A stretch of 64,000 nt of DNA from Rubrivivax sp. Lineage in GTDB: Bacteria; Pseudomonadota; Gammaproteobacteria; Burkholderiales; Burkholderiaceae_C. Numbering within the stretch: position 1 is the first letter of the stretch; every line of letters begins with the position of its first letter. Location of the stretch: positions 99,496-163,495 of the forward strand of contig JADYZZ010000054.1 in NCBI GenBank assembly GCA_020852865.1, written 5' to 3'. The notes below the pieces were generated by a model. It did no database searches. It was given only the letters and a program-made list of their open reading frames with translations, and was not told the DNA's origin. Shown here in pieces: positions 26,357 through 36,167 of this stretch. A program made the translations under genes and the position numbers.

Positions 26357-27331
26357 TCAGCCCTTGCGGCGGCGCAGGCCGGCGAAGCCCAGACCGGCCA
26401 GCGCCAGACCGGCGAGCATCACGCTCGAAGGCTCAGGGATGCTGAGCACGTTCACCGTCGACTGCTGGCCGATGCCCAGCGTGTAGACGATACCGGCCTG
26501 CAGCAGGGTGTCTTCCTGCGCCGAGAACGAGCCGGTGCAGCTCTTGTCGTTCAGGCCACCGGGCGGCATGCCGCGCGCGGCCGTCGCGTTGATGTTGCAG
26601 CCGCTGGCTGCCAGGACGGTACCTCCGGTGATGCCGCCCAAGCCGGCGCCAGGCGTCCACGAGAAGACCTCGACCGTGTCACCCGTAAGCGCATCGATGT
26701 AGTTCAGCGTGAACGACAGCGAGTTCGTAGCTGTCGCGTTCGAGAAGCTGTTGCCGGCCCAGGCCTTCAGGATCTGGTCGGCGTCGAACGTGAAGCCGAT
26801 CTTCGAAGCCTGGTTCAGCGTGAACGAGATCTGCGAGTTGAGCGTCAGGCCCGACTGCGCCTGGCCGTTACCGTTGAGCAGCACCTGCGCGAACGCGGCG
26901 GTGGTGGCATTCGCCCCGTAGGCATAGGAGCCTCCCTTGCCATCGGGCAGCCCGGTGATCGGCACGCCGTTGAGCTCGCTGGCAGAAGTCGACGATGCCC
27001 CCATAGCCGGATGGGGCTGCAGCACGAACGGATCCGGGCACGAGCCGGCCGGCGAGCACAGCGTCTGCTTGGCGAAGCCGCCGCCGCCGATGGAAATCCC
27101 GGTGTACGGCGTCACGTCCTGGATGCCGTTGAGCTTCGCAGCCAGCGTGGTGCCGTCGGTGATCGCGAGGAACGAGAACGCGCTCGCGTCGAGCGGGCTG
27201 CCGCCGCTGGTGAACTTGAAGTTGGTGACCTTGAGCGTGGCCTGGGCCAGGGCATCGGCGTGCGCGCTGCCGGCCATCGATGCGCCGAGTGCCGCCACGG
27301 CGCCCGCCACGAGAAGTTTCTTCATTGCCAT
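26357..27331 (-). CDS. PEP-CTERM sorting-domain protein (exosortase substrate)
   Basis: A 324-residue secreted protein. The signal peptide [20 protein letters not shown] is cut after AHA near residue 25. The mature part is rich in Gly, Ser, Thr, Asn and Ala, with two Cys pairs. The C-terminus is a canonical sorting signal: [11 protein letters not shown], a hydrophobic helix ([10 protein letters not shown]) and RRRKG. Exosortase A, encoded at 6578-8128, should cut at the PEP motif and transfer the protein to an unknown envelope or extracellular acceptor. Start ATG 27331 has a GGGG box seven bases upstream. A sigma-54 promoter lies about 70 bp upstream and a strong terminator follows, so it is monocistronic. 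The passenger domain has no recognisable enzymatic motif. Confidence 0.93.
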   Translation of the reverse strand: MAMKKLLVAGAVAALGASMAGSAHADALAQATLKVTNFKFTSGGSPLDASAFSFLAITDGTTLAAKLNGIQDVTPYTGISIGGGGFAKQTLCSPAGSCPDPFVLQPHPAMGASSTSASELNGVPITGLPDGKGGSYAYGANATTAAFAQVLLNGNGQAQSGLTLNSQISFTLNQASKIGFTFDADQILKAWAGNSFSNATATNSLSFTLNYIDALTGDTVEVFSWTPGAGLGGITGGTVLAASGCNINATAARGMPPGGLNDKSCTGSFSAQEDTLLQAGIVYTLGIGQQSTVNVLSIPEPSSVMLAGLALAGLGFAGLRRRKG

Positions 27332-27399
27332 CGTTTACCCCTTGCTGCCGCTGATCGGTTGACCTTGATTGAAAGCCGGGTCGGCTTCGCTCTGTACTT

Positions 27400-27416
27400 A
27401 GCAGTCAGCATGCCAA
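27400..27416 (-). promoter_or_regulatory. Sigma-54 promoter of the PEP-CTERM gene
   Basis: On the minus strand: TTGGCATGCTGACTGCT. The -24 element TTGGCATG and -12 element CTGCT have GG and GC separated by exactly 10 bases, as RpoN requires. The predicted start is near 27389, giving a leader of about 58 bases. PEP-CTERM genes are commonly controlled by RpoN with the PrsK/PrsR pair, both encoded nearby. Confidence 0.8.
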
Positions 27417-27574
27417 CGAAGACTCGATTCAATGATTTCAACGACTTAGAAGGACCGGTCCGGTGGCGCTAAGGCGCGGAGCGCGGTGACTGTAAGACAT
27501 TCCGACGCTGGGGCAGGCGCCAGGAAGCCCGGCGGGGCGGGCCGCGCAGGCCGGGCGGACCCGGCGGCTGCCCG

Positions 27575-30346
27575 TCACAGGCCTGCCCGCAGGCGGGTCA
27601 CTTCGGCCTGCTCGCCGAAGCGCCCACCCAGCGCCGCGAGCCGGTCGAGCTCGGCGCGGGCCTTCTCGCGCTGGCCGCCGGCGATCAGCAGCCTGGCGAG
27701 CTGCAAACGGTACTCGGGTCGGTCCGGCGCCTTGTCGACCGCCTTGCGCGCCCAGTCGAGCGCCTCGCTCGGACGATTCTCTGCGGCGAGGGCACGCGAC
27801 ATCGTGTCCATGAAGGCGGGCTCACCGGGCATGAGCTTGGTTGCCTGCTCGGCCAGCGGCAGCGCGCCCGGCTTGGCCTGCTGCAGCAGCGTGTAGGCCA
27901 CGTTGTTTAGCGTGACGGCGTTGCCGGGCCGCAGCGCGAGCACCTCGCGGTAGCGCGCCTCGGCCGCCGCGTAGTCCTTGCGGTCGAGCGCCATCGAGCC
28001 GAGGTGGAAGAGAAACATGGCGTCGTCGCGGTGCTCCTGCAGCCAGCGGGCTGCCAGGGCCTCGGCCTCGGCCGGCTGCCCGCCGGCCAGGTACAGCGCA
28101 TGCAGGCGCATGGCGACCGAAGTACTGCGCTCGCGTGCGAAGGCTTCACGGGCGGCCGCGATGGCCTGCGGCCAGGCCTTCTGCTCGGCCTGGATGCCGG
28201 CCTCCATGAGGTAGCCGGTCGACTCGCGCGGGCGCTGGCGCTCGACATCGCGCGCCACCGCCAGGGCGTCAGCCGTCCGCTTGCGGGCCAGAGCCAGCTC
28301 GATCATGTCGCGCTGCACCGCCAGCGACTGCGGCGCGATGTCGAGCGCCTTGCGCAGCGCGCCGTCTGCTGCGGCGTAGTCCTTCATGCCCGCATGCACC
28401 CGCGCCAGCTGCAGGTAGGCCTCGGGCGTGGCGCTCTGCGCGGCCATCTTGGCGAAGGTCGCGACCGCCTGCCGCGGGTTGCCGGCCGCCATTTGCGCGG
28501 CACCGAATGCGGCGAGCAGGTCGAGGTCAGCCGGCAGTGCCGCCACCGCCTCCTGTGCCGCCTGCAGTGCAGCCTCCGCCTTGCGCTGGCGCGTGTAGTA
28601 GCCGATCAGAGCAAGGCGCGGCGCCGGTTCGTCCGGATTCGCCTTGACCGCGTCTTTCAGCAACGGCTCGATCGTGCTCTGCTTGATGCCGCCGCGCTCG
28701 CGCAGGTCGGCCAATTCGAGCTGGGCCCGGTAGTTGTCGGGCTCGTGCTTCAGGAATTCCACATAGCGGTTGTCTGCGGCATCGATCTTGCGATCCGCGA
28801 TGTCGATCGCGGCGAGCTCGGTGACCGCGGCGAAGTAGGCAGGGTTGAGGCTCAGCGCCTTCTCGAAGTGGGTCCGAGCCTCAGCCCTGCGATCGCGCAG
28901 CAGCAGCACCTGGCCGCGCACGAGGTTGGCCAGGGCATTGTCCGGCGCCTTTGCGAGCATCCGCTCGGAGGCCCTGAGCGCGCCGTCGATGTCGCGCCGG
29001 GTGACGAGCACGCGCGTCAGCACCAGGTCGACCGTCGTTCCCTTGTCGCCGGCTGCCAGCGATTCCAGCGCGGCCAGCCCGCTCTTGGCGTCGCCGCGCA
29101 CCACCTCGACCAGCGCGAGCATGACCTGCGCGTGCGTTGCCTTCGGGTCGGCGACGGACGCACGCTTCAGGTAGGCCATGGCCGGGTCGAGCTGGCCCAT
29201 CTGCAAGTAGGCCTGCGCAGCCAGCGCCAACGCGTCGGCGCCTGGCTGCTTGGCCTCGAGCAGCGGCCTGAGCGTGCGCAGCGTCTCGGCCGGGCGGCCC
29301 GACTCGAGTTGCGCCGACCCGAGCTGATACCTCAGGGCCGGGAGCTGCGGCGACTGCGTGAGTGCCTGCGAGAGGTGCTTGAGCGCCTGCGCCGTGGCGC
29401 CGCTGCGCAACTCGATCTGACCCGCCAGCTGCAATCCGCGCGCGGAGTTCGGCGCCACCCTGAGCAACTGCTGGGCGAGCTCGTTGGCCTTGGTCACGTC
29501 GTTGTTCATCAGCGCCAGTTGAGCACCGAAGTAGAAGGCCGGCCAGGAGTTCGGCATGTCCTTCTGCAGCTGCGCGATCTGCGCCTTTACCGCCTCGGCG
29601 TCGCCCCGCTGCTCGGCCAGGCGGATCAGCCACTCGTGCGCCGCGGACTGCCGCGGGTCGAGCTCGACGACACGGCGGAAGGCCTGCGCCGCAGCTTCAG
29701 CGTCCTTCTTGCCGCCGGCCATCAGCTCGCCCTTGAGCATCCATGCCGGGACCAGCTTGGGGTCGCTAGCCGTCACCCCGTCGACGATCCTGATGGCCGC
29801 TTCGAAGTCGCCGCGCGCAGCAGCGAGCCGAGCCTGCTGCACGCGCGCGGTCGGGTTTCCCGGGTCGAGCCGAAGGGCCTCGTCGTTGATCGCACGGGCG
29901 CGCTCGGTGTCGCCGCCGAAGAATGCAGCCATGCCGACATAGGCCTTCACTTCCGCTGCCGCCTTGGGGTCGGAAAGCTGTGCCTTCTCGAACTGGTCGA
30001 ACACCGTCTTGAACTGGCCGCGGGCGAAGTACGCCTGCGCGAGCACCGGCAGCAGGCGGTTGTCGTCGAAGTGAGCGTCCCTGACCTTGTTCAACTCGAT
30101 AAGGGCGCCCGACGGATCGCCGCTGTCGAGCAAGACCCGGCCGAGAAGAAAGCGTGCCTCCGTCGCCTCGGCGTTCTTCTGCAGTGCCGCCTTCAAATCG
30201 ACCGCGGCCGACTTGCTGTCGCCCTGCGCTAGGGCGCTCTTGGCCGACTCGATGAGTTCGGCGTCGCTCTTCGACCCGCAGCCGCCGAGCACGGCAACGA
30301 GCGAGATCAGGCTGCTCGCGAGCACTGCCGACGGCGAACGCGTCAT
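27575..30346 (-). CDS. prsT: PEP-CTERM system TPR-repeat lipoprotein PrsT (copy 1)
   Basis: A 923-residue lipoprotein made almost wholly of tetratricopeptide repeats. The signal peptide ends in the lipobox VAVLGGC, with Cys near residue 22. The TPRs start with ELIESAKSALAQGDSKSAAV and run to the C-terminus, with typical units such as AEARTHFEKALSLNPAYFAA. PrsT proteins are hallmarks of exosortase A genomes and are thought to act as periplasmic scaffolds for polymer or PEP-CTERM assembly. The ATG at 30346 is chosen to give a compact lipoprotein signal. It lies 98 bp after prsK and probably shares its operon. A second, clearly different copy is at 36168-38948. Confidence 0.92.
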   Translation of the reverse strand: MTRSPSAVLASSLISLVAVLGGCGSKSDAELIESAKSALAQGDSKSAAVDLKAALQKNAEATEARFLLGRVLLDSGDPSGALIELNKVRDAHFDDNRLLPVLAQAYFARGQFKTVFDQFEKAQLSDPKAAAEVKAYVGMAAFFGGDTERARAINDEALRLDPGNPTARVQQARLAAARGDFEAAIRIVDGVTASDPKLVPAWMLKGELMAGGKKDAEAAAQAFRRVVELDPRQSAAHEWLIRLAEQRGDAEAVKAQIAQLQKDMPNSWPAFYFGAQLALMNNDVTKANELAQQLLRVAPNSARGLQLAGQIELRSGATAQALKHLSQALTQSPQLPALRYQLGSAQLESGRPAETLRTLRPLLEAKQPGADALALAAQAYLQMGQLDPAMAYLKRASVADPKATHAQVMLALVEVVRGDAKSGLAALESLAAGDKGTTVDLVLTRVLVTRRDIDGALRASERMLAKAPDNALANLVRGQVLLLRDRRAEARTHFEKALSLNPAYFAAVTELAAIDIADRKIDAADNRYVEFLKHEPDNYRAQLELADLRERGGIKQSTIEPLLKDAVKANPDEPAPRLALIGYYTRQRKAEAALQAAQEAVAALPADLDLLAAFGAAQMAAGNPRQAVATFAKMAAQSATPEAYLQLARVHAGMKDYAAADGALRKALDIAPQSLAVQRDMIELALARKRTADALAVARDVERQRPRESTGYLMEAGIQAEQKAWPQAIAAAREAFARERSTSVAMRLHALYLAGGQPAEAEALAARWLQEHRDDAMFLFHLGSMALDRKDYAAAEARYREVLALRPGNAVTLNNVAYTLLQQAKPGALPLAEQATKLMPGEPAFMDTMSRALAAENRPSEALDWARKAVDKAPDRPEYRLQLARLLIAGGQREKARAELDRLAALGGRFGEQAEVTRLRAGL

Positions 30347-30444
30347 TCGCTGGTATCCCAAAGCGCCTCCTTCTTGCAGCCGCGCCGGCCGCCATGACGA
30401 AACGGCCCGGCACCTGCGCGCGCGGGCGGCCCCGTCCGCCAAGC

Positions 30445-32574
30445 TCACTCGGGGTGCGGCTCGCGCATCACCGAGTCGTCCTGTGAGTGGAACAGGGGCA
30501 TCGACAGCGTCACCAGGGTGCCGCGCCCGACTTCACTGTCGACCGCGATGTTGCCGCCCAGCTCGCGCAGGTACTGCAGGCTCTCGTACGAACCGATGCC
30601 CATGCCGCTCGCCTTCGTGGTCACGAAGGGCCGATACAGCTGCGTGCGGACGAACTCGTCGCTCATGCCGACCCCGCTGTCGCCGACGACGAGCAGCGCC
30701 TGACCGGCATCCTGGCTCAGCCGGAGCCAGACATTACCCGACTCGCTCGTCGCGTCCAGTGCATTCTGCACGACGTGGCCGATCACACGTTCCAGCCGCT
30801 GCTCCTGGCCGCGCGTGGCGACGCGGTCGCGGATGTCGATGTCGAGCGATCGGCCGCGCTGCGCGGCGCCGGCCTGCAGGCGCTGGACGATCGGCGCCAA
30901 CTCGACGCCCAGGGTGGCGCCGGACGGTCGCCCGCCCTCGCGCAGCTGGACCATCATCTGCTTCATCCGCTCGAGCGAGCTGCCGACGGTGACGAGCATG
31001 TCCTGCTGGAATTCGGGGTTGTCGCGATGCCGCTCGGCGTTCTTGAGCATCAGCGACAGCTGGGTGACGATGTTCTTGAGGTCGTGGACGACAAAGGCCG
31101 ACATGCGGTTGAAGGCCTCGAACTTGCGTGCCTCGACCAGCGCCTCGGCGGCGTGGATCTGGGCCAGGAACGCGGCAGCCTGGCGGGCGGCCGTCTTGAG
31201 CAGATCGCGCACCTCCCAGTTGAGCTCCATCGGCGCGCGCGGCTCGGCGAGCACCACGAAACCGAGCATTTCGGGGCCGGCCAGCAGCGGGATCACCAGC
31301 CAGGCCGAGGGCAGCTGCCCCAGCCAGGGCGGCACGCTCTGCGCCTCGTCGCGCCCGCTGCGTCCGGTGCGCACCGAGCGCAGGTCGACGATCCACTCGC
31401 GCTCGCGCATGAAGCGGCACAGCACCGAGTCGAGCGGCTCGGCCTGGGTCGACCGCGCCAGGTTCCACGCTGCCGCCTGCGTGTAGCCCTCGTCGGCCGA
31501 CACCTTGAACCATAGCGCGCCAGCAGGGCTTTCGGCCATGTCGGCAAGCCCGCGCACGACCAGGCCCCCCACCTCCTGCGGCGTCGCCCTGGACGACAGC
31601 ATCGCGGTGAAGCGCAACCACTCGACGCGGTAGTCGTAGCGGTAGCGGAAGAAATGCTTGCCCAGGAAGACCCGCAGCCGCGCGCGCTGCGCCCCGGACA
31701 GCAGCAGGGCCGACAGCAGCAGCAGGGCCACCGTCAGCAGCGCGACCTGGAGGGCGCCGCCCCACGAGCCGCCGAAATAGCGCACGTAGTAGCCGGCGGC
31801 CGCCACCAGCAGCAGATAGGCGCCGACGAGCACCAGCGAGGCCGAGTAGAAAGCCGCCGACTTCGAGACGCGCAGGCGTCCCGGCTCCTTGCTCTGGCGT
31901 CGCAGTGCAGTCGCCAGCAGCGGCACCGCGGCCGCATGAACGAAGGGCCTTGCGCCGAGCGCATCGACGTCGAAGGCCCCGAACATCAAGGCCTGCGAAA
32001 AGAGGTACACGTCGTAGCCGAACATCGCGCCCAGTCCCAGGCACAGCGGCTTGGCGGCCCAACGCGACGAGTCGGACTGGTTGCGGAACAGTTGTTCGAC
32101 CAGCACCAGCCCGAGCACGGCCCAAGCAAGCTGGCAGGCGAGCAGGACGCGGATCGCCGGCCCCGCGGGCGACGCGGCGGCGGCCGCGATCAACCCGGCG
32201 CCGATGCCGACCACGACCAGCGCGACAGGCAGCACGAAGCGCAACCCACGTCGCCATGCGGACACAGTCGCGGAATCGGTCGGCGTCGTGAGCAGCAGCA
32301 TGAATACGATCCACGCCGCATAGCGAATTTCGTCGAGCATGACCGCCGACTGCCAGACCCAGGGCAGGCCGCCGTGCAGCCCAACCAGCGCGAGCAGCCC
32401 CCACGCCGTGGTGGCGACGGCAGCGCTTGGATGCACCAGTGCCAGGGCCTGGACCGGCCGCCCGAGCCCCCCCCTGCCCAGCAGCAGCGCGACGTAGCCG
32501 CCATAGGCTGCCGCCAGCAGGGCATAGCCCACCTGCATCAACCCGACGGCCATGCCGCCCGTCACGCCCCACAT
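30445..32574 (-). CDS. prsK: PEP-CTERM system sensor histidine kinase PrsK
   Basis: A 709-residue membrane sensor kinase. About eight helices fill the first 300 residues, followed by a GAF-like domain (about 330-480; LWFKVSADEGYTQAAAWNLA) and a kinase core. The phospho-acceptor box is SAFVVHDLKNIVTQL, and the ATP-binding domain has VQNALDATSESG, VVGDSGVGMSDEF and GMGIGSYES. It should phosphorylate PrsR, encoded at 34739-36109, and so control sigma-54 promoters of PEP-CTERM and exopolysaccharide genes. Length and layout match the PrsK family (TIGR02916). The start at 32574 faces a 524-bp divergent intergenic region shared with the sugar transferase. Confidence 0.94.
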   Translation of the reverse strand: MWGVTGGMAVGLMQVGYALLAAAYGGYVALLLGRGGLGRPVQALALVHPSAAVATTAWGLLALVGLHGGLPWVWQSAVMLDEIRYAAWIVFMLLLTTPTDSATVSAWRRGLRFVLPVALVVVGIGAGLIAAAAASPAGPAIRVLLACQLAWAVLGLVLVEQLFRNQSDSSRWAAKPLCLGLGAMFGYDVYLFSQALMFGAFDVDALGARPFVHAAAVPLLATALRRQSKEPGRLRVSKSAAFYSASLVLVGAYLLLVAAAGYYVRYFGGSWGGALQVALLTVALLLLSALLLSGAQRARLRVFLGKHFFRYRYDYRVEWLRFTAMLSSRATPQEVGGLVVRGLADMAESPAGALWFKVSADEGYTQAAAWNLARSTQAEPLDSVLCRFMREREWIVDLRSVRTGRSGRDEAQSVPPWLGQLPSAWLVIPLLAGPEMLGFVVLAEPRAPMELNWEVRDLLKTAARQAAAFLAQIHAAEALVEARKFEAFNRMSAFVVHDLKNIVTQLSLMLKNAERHRDNPEFQQDMLVTVGSSLERMKQMMVQLREGGRPSGATLGVELAPIVQRLQAGAAQRGRSLDIDIRDRVATRGQEQRLERVIGHVVQNALDATSESGNVWLRLSQDAGQALLVVGDSGVGMSDEFVRTQLYRPFVTTKASGMGIGSYESLQYLRELGGNIAVDSEVGRGTLVTLSMPLFHSQDDSVMREPHPE

Positions 32575-33098
32575 CTAGGTTCAGTCCGCTCCAGATCAGC
32601 CCGTCCGGGCCCGTCGCCGCGTCGCGCCGGCCGCCGTTGCGCATGCTATCGCCGCCGGCAACCGGGGCTCGCGGCGAGTCGTGAACTCGTTCCTCCCGGG
32701 GCGGCCCGGAGATTCGCGGTGCCGCAGCGACCATCTCGCGCACCAATCGGCCGCGCAGGCAGATGCCGACTCGCGGCGCGCGCAGGTGGATGCGCCATCA
32801 CTGGTCGCGTCCGGCCGACCAGGGTGGGCCAACGCGCCCCCCCCCCCGGCGCAACACATTCCGCGGCTCCGGCCGCGCAATCCGTCACCCATGTGATCGC
32901 CCGGCATGCCGAAAACACCATGGGCGGGAGCATGTCTCACGCCAACCCCCCCAACCAAGGGCTACCCCCGCCCGCACGGCGTTCGTACAGTGGCGCGTGT
33001 CGGATTGCTTGACAGTCCGCCGGGATCGGGGCCCTTGCGCAGGCCGGTGCGGCATGCGGATGGAAGGGCCCTACGACCCCGGACCAGCAGGAGCATGG
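32575..33098. promoter_or_regulatory. Divergent prsK / sugar-transferase intergenic region with an 11-C tract
   Basis: A 524-bp region without a supported gene. It holds an unbroken run of 11 C at 32837-32847, a second run of seven at 32946-32952 and a CTACCCCCG motif at 32962-32970. TTGACA at 33009-33014 could be a -35 element, but no clear -10 follows at the right distance. No sigma-54 GG-N10-GC element with a good -24 half was found in either direction. Confidence 0.45.
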
Positions 33099-34484
33099 AT
33101 GTTGCGAGTGGCAGTCGAAGCGTTGCGCAGGATCTCGTTGGCGCGCGCGCTGGTGGACGTCGGCGTCGTGCTGCTGGCAATCTACGCCGGGGGGCTGATC
33201 GACGCCACCGTCGCCGGCGCGCCGCTTCCGGACCTGGCCCCGCGCGGCTTCTCGCTCGCCGCCGGCATCGTCTTCGTCAACGTCGCATCGGGCTTCTACG
33301 GCAGCAGCGGGCGCCACAGTCTGGCCTGGGCCGCCATGCGCTCGCTGGTGGCGCTGGCCGTGGCCCTGCCGCTCACTTACTTCCTGTTTCCGCTGCGGCC
33401 GTTCGGTCTGGAGGAATCGGGCCTGGTGCACTGGGCGGCCATGGGCGGCGTGGCGGCGGTGATCCTGCACCGCGGCTACGAGGCCACGTCTTCGGCCGTG
33501 CAGGCGCGCACGCGCCGGCGCACGCTGATCTTCGGCAGCGGCGAGGCAGCGCGCGTGGTCGCCGAGACGCTGCGCACATCCGATCCGGCGGCCGAGATCA
33601 TCGGCTTCTACCCGGGCCCGAACGAAAGCGCCCCGGCCGTCCCGGCCGAGCATCTGCTGCCGCTCACGCGCCCGCTGATCGACACCGCGATCGAGCAGCG
33701 CGCCGACGAGATCGTGGTTGCGCTCACCGAGCGGCGGGCCGGCAGCATGCCGCTGCGCGAGCTGCTCGACTGCAAGCTGCGGGGCATCCGCGTCTACGAC
33801 GTCAACTCGCACTTCGAGGAGCGTCTGGGGCAGATCCGCATCGACTACCTCTACGCCGGCTGGTTGATCTTCGGCGACGGCTTCAACCAGGGCTTCGCGC
33901 GCACGGCGGTCAAGCGGCTGTTCGACATCGTCTGTGCGTTCGCGCTCATCGTGCTGGCCGCGCCCGTGATGCTGCTCGCGGCACTGTGCATCCGGCTGGA
34001 GAGCCGCGGCCCGGTGCTGTACCGGCAGGAGCGCACCGGCAAGAACGGGCGCCCGTTCCAGGTGGTCAAGTTCCGCAGCATGCGCGTCGATGCCGAGGTC
34101 GACGGCCAGCCGCGCTGGGCTGCCGCCGACGACGACCGCATCACGCGCGTGGGCCGCTTCATCCGGCGCACGCGCATCGACGAGCTGCCGCAGCTGCTGT
34201 GCGTGCTCAAGGGCGACATGAGCCTGGTCGGGCCGCGCCCCGAGCGGCCCTACTTCGTCGAGCAGCTCACGCGCCAGATCCCTTTCTACGCGGTGCGCCA
34301 CAGCGTCAAGCCCGGCGTCACCGGCTGGGCCCAGGTGCGCTACCAGTACGGCGCCTCGGTCGAGGACTCCCAGAACAAGCTCCAGTACGACCTGTACTAC
34401 GTGAAGAACCACTCGCTGCTGCTGGACATGCGCACGCTCGTCGAGACCGTGCGTGTGGTGCTCACCGGCCAGGGTGCGCACTGA
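33099..34484 (+). CDS. XrtA-system initiating sugar transferase (EpsB-like polyprenyl-phosphate glycosyltransferase)
   Basis: A 461-residue inner-membrane enzyme that starts repeat-unit synthesis by moving a sugar-1-phosphate to undecaprenyl phosphate. Four N-terminal helices (about residues 15-125), a CoA-binding-like domain (TLIFGSGEAARVVAETLRTS) and another helix near 280 precede the catalytic C-terminus. The latter has GPVLYRQERTGKNGRPFQVV, KFRSMRVDAE, RFIRRTRIDELPQL and SLVGPRPERP. The ATG at 33099 has GGAG five bases upstream. It matches the PEP-CTERM subfamily (TIGR03013) and would feed the polymer pathway at 1-17395. prsR follows after 254 bp. Confidence 0.92.
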   Translation: MLRVAVEALRRISLARALVDVGVVLLAIYAGGLIDATVAGAPLPDLAPRGFSLAAGIVFVNVASGFYGSSGRHSLAWAAMRSLVALAVALPLTYFLFPLRPFGLEESGLVHWAAMGGVAAVILHRGYEATSSAVQARTRRRTLIFGSGEAARVVAETLRTSDPAAEIIGFYPGPNESAPAVPAEHLLPLTRPLIDTAIEQRADEIVVALTERRAGSMPLRELLDCKLRGIRVYDVNSHFEERLGQIRIDYLYAGWLIFGDGFNQGFARTAVKRLFDIVCAFALIVLAAPVMLLAALCIRLESRGPVLYRQERTGKNGRPFQVVKFRSMRVDAEVDGQPRWAAADDDRITRVGRFIRRTRIDELPQLLCVLKGDMSLVGPRPERPYFVEQLTRQIPFYAVRHSVKPGVTGWAQVRYQYGASVEDSQNKLQYDLYYVKNHSLLLDMRTLVETVRVVLTGQGAH

Positions 34485-34738
34485 GCGTGCGCGGCGCTGC
34501 AAGCCGCCCTGCACCGCCCTCCGCCGCCCCTCGCGCCGCGCACGGCGCGTCAATCCGGAATCTCCGCACGGGATCGGCGTTCGCCTGACCTGCAGCCGTT
34601 GACGTGGAACGCGACTGTCTCGAAGATGGCCGCCGGCGCACGCGGCCCCGGATCCGGGACGCCCTGCCCGCCACGCCCGCCGCGGGAGGCGGCATCGCTG
34701 CACCTGCCGGAGCACCGCGCGCGGATCCACGCCTTCAC

Positions 34739-36109
34739 ATGAGTGCCCAGAACGTACCTCCGCTGCTCATCGTCGAGGACGACCTCGCGCTGCAAAAGCA
34801 GATCAAGTGGTCGCTCGACCGCTTCGAGTCGGTGACGGCCACCGACCGCGAGAGCGCGCTGGTGCAGCTGCGCCGCCACCAGCCGAGCGTCGTGACGATG
34901 GACCTCGGCCTGCCGCCCGACCCCGATTCGGTCTCCGAGGGCTTCAAGCTGCTCGACCAGATGCTCGCGGTCGACCCGGCGCTCAAAGTCATCGTGCTCA
35001 CCGGCCAGAACGACCAGGCGCACGCGCTGCGCGCCGTCGCGCTGGGCGCCTACGACTTTCTCGCCAAGCCCTTCGACCCCGAGGTGCTGGGCCTGACGAT
35101 CGATCGCGCCTACCGCCTCGCCGAGCTGCAGGCCGAGCTGCGGCGCGTGCAGGCGCAGCAGCAGCCCGATGCGATGGCCGGGCTGCTGACGCGCGACCCC
35201 GAGATGATGCGCGTCTGCCGCCTCGTCGAGCGCGTGGCGCCCAGCGGCGCGTCGGTGCTGCTGCTGGGCGAAAGCGGCACCGGCAAGGAGGTGCTGGCAC
35301 AAGGCCTGCACCAGGCGTCCCGACGCAGCGGCCGCTTCGTCGCGATCAACTGCGCGGCGATTCCCGAGCCTCTGCTCGAGAGCGAGCTGTTCGGCTACGA
35401 GAAGGGGGCCTTCACCGGCGCCGTGAAGACGACCCCGGGCAAGATCGAGACGAGCCACGGCGGCACCTTGATGCTCGACGAGATCGGCGACCTGCCGCAT
35501 TCGCTGCAGGCCAAGCTGCTGCGCTTCTTGCAGGAGCGCACGGTCGAGCGCCTGGGCGGGCGGCAGGAGATCGCCGTCGACGTGCGCGTGGTCGGCGCCA
35601 CGCACCAGGACCTGCGTGCATTGATGCAGGAGGGGCGCTTCCGCGAGGACCTGTACTACCGCCTGGCCGAGATCGTGGTCACGATCCCGCCGCTGCGCGA
35701 GCGCCAGGGCGACGCCGTGCTGCTGGCGCACGCCTTCCTGCGCCGCTTCGCGCTCGAGCAGCGCCGGCCGGGCCTGGCGCTCACCGACGACGCCATCGCG
35801 GCCATCGAGGCCCATACCTGGCCCGGCAACGTGCGCGAACTGCTCAACGCCGTCAAGCGCGCCGCCATCATGGCCGACGGCGTGCGCGTGTCGGCGGCCG
35901 ACATCGGCCTGCCCGCGCCCGGCTCGGACAACGGCGAGGCGCCGGCGGCCAGCGACATCGACCTGCGCCGGGTGCGCGAGCAGGCCGAGCGGCAGGCCGT
36001 GGTCACCGCGCTGGCGCGCGCCAGCGGCAACATCCTGCGCGCCTCGGAGATGCTCGGTGTCAGCCGGCCGACGCTGTACGACCTGATGCACCGGCTGGCG
36101 ATCAAGTAG
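34739..36109 (+). CDS. prsR: PEP-CTERM system sigma-54 activator PrsR
   Basis: A 456-residue NtrC-type response regulator. The receiver domain (about 1-125) has the acidic pair in LLIVEDDL, the phospho-acceptor Asp in [11 protein letters not shown] and Lys in [10 protein letters not shown]. The AAA+ domain (about 150-380) has Walker [13 protein letters not shown], the sigma-54-contact loop [11 protein letters not shown] and [10 protein letters not shown]. The C-terminal Fis-type helix-turn-helix is [20 protein letters not shown]. PrsK is the cognate kinase. The RpoN promoter at 27400-27416 is a likely target. The start at 34739 puts the receiver strand close to the N-terminus. The second prsT follows after 58 bp. 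Confidence 0.95.
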   Translation: MSAQNVPPLLIVEDDLALQKQIKWSLDRFESVTATDRESALVQLRRHQPSVVTMDLGLPPDPDSVSEGFKLLDQMLAVDPALKVIVLTGQNDQAHALRAVALGAYDFLAKPFDPEVLGLTIDRAYRLAELQAELRRVQAQQQPDAMAGLLTRDPEMMRVCRLVERVAPSGASVLLLGESGTGKEVLAQGLHQASRRSGRFVAINCAAIPEPLLESELFGYEKGAFTGAVKTTPGKIETSHGGTLMLDEIGDLPHSLQAKLLRFLQERTVERLGGRQEIAVDVRVVGATHQDLRALMQEGRFREDLYYRLAEIVVTIPPLRERQGDAVLLAHAFLRRFALEQRRPGLALTDDAIAAIEAHTWPGNVRELLNAVKRAAIMADGVRVSAADIGLPAPGSDNGEAPAASDIDLRRVREQAERQAVVTALARASGNILRASEMLGVSRPTLYDLMHRLAIK

Positions 36110-36167
36110 GCTTGCGCGACGCGCGCCGCGACCGGTGCGCATCGCGTCGAACCCGGAGTCCGTCGAG

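Noticed and set aside
34689..34704. GG-N10-GC spacing upstream of prsR resembling a sigma-54 site
   Set aside because: The -24 half reads AGGCGG instead of TGGCAC, so the spacing match is probably chance.
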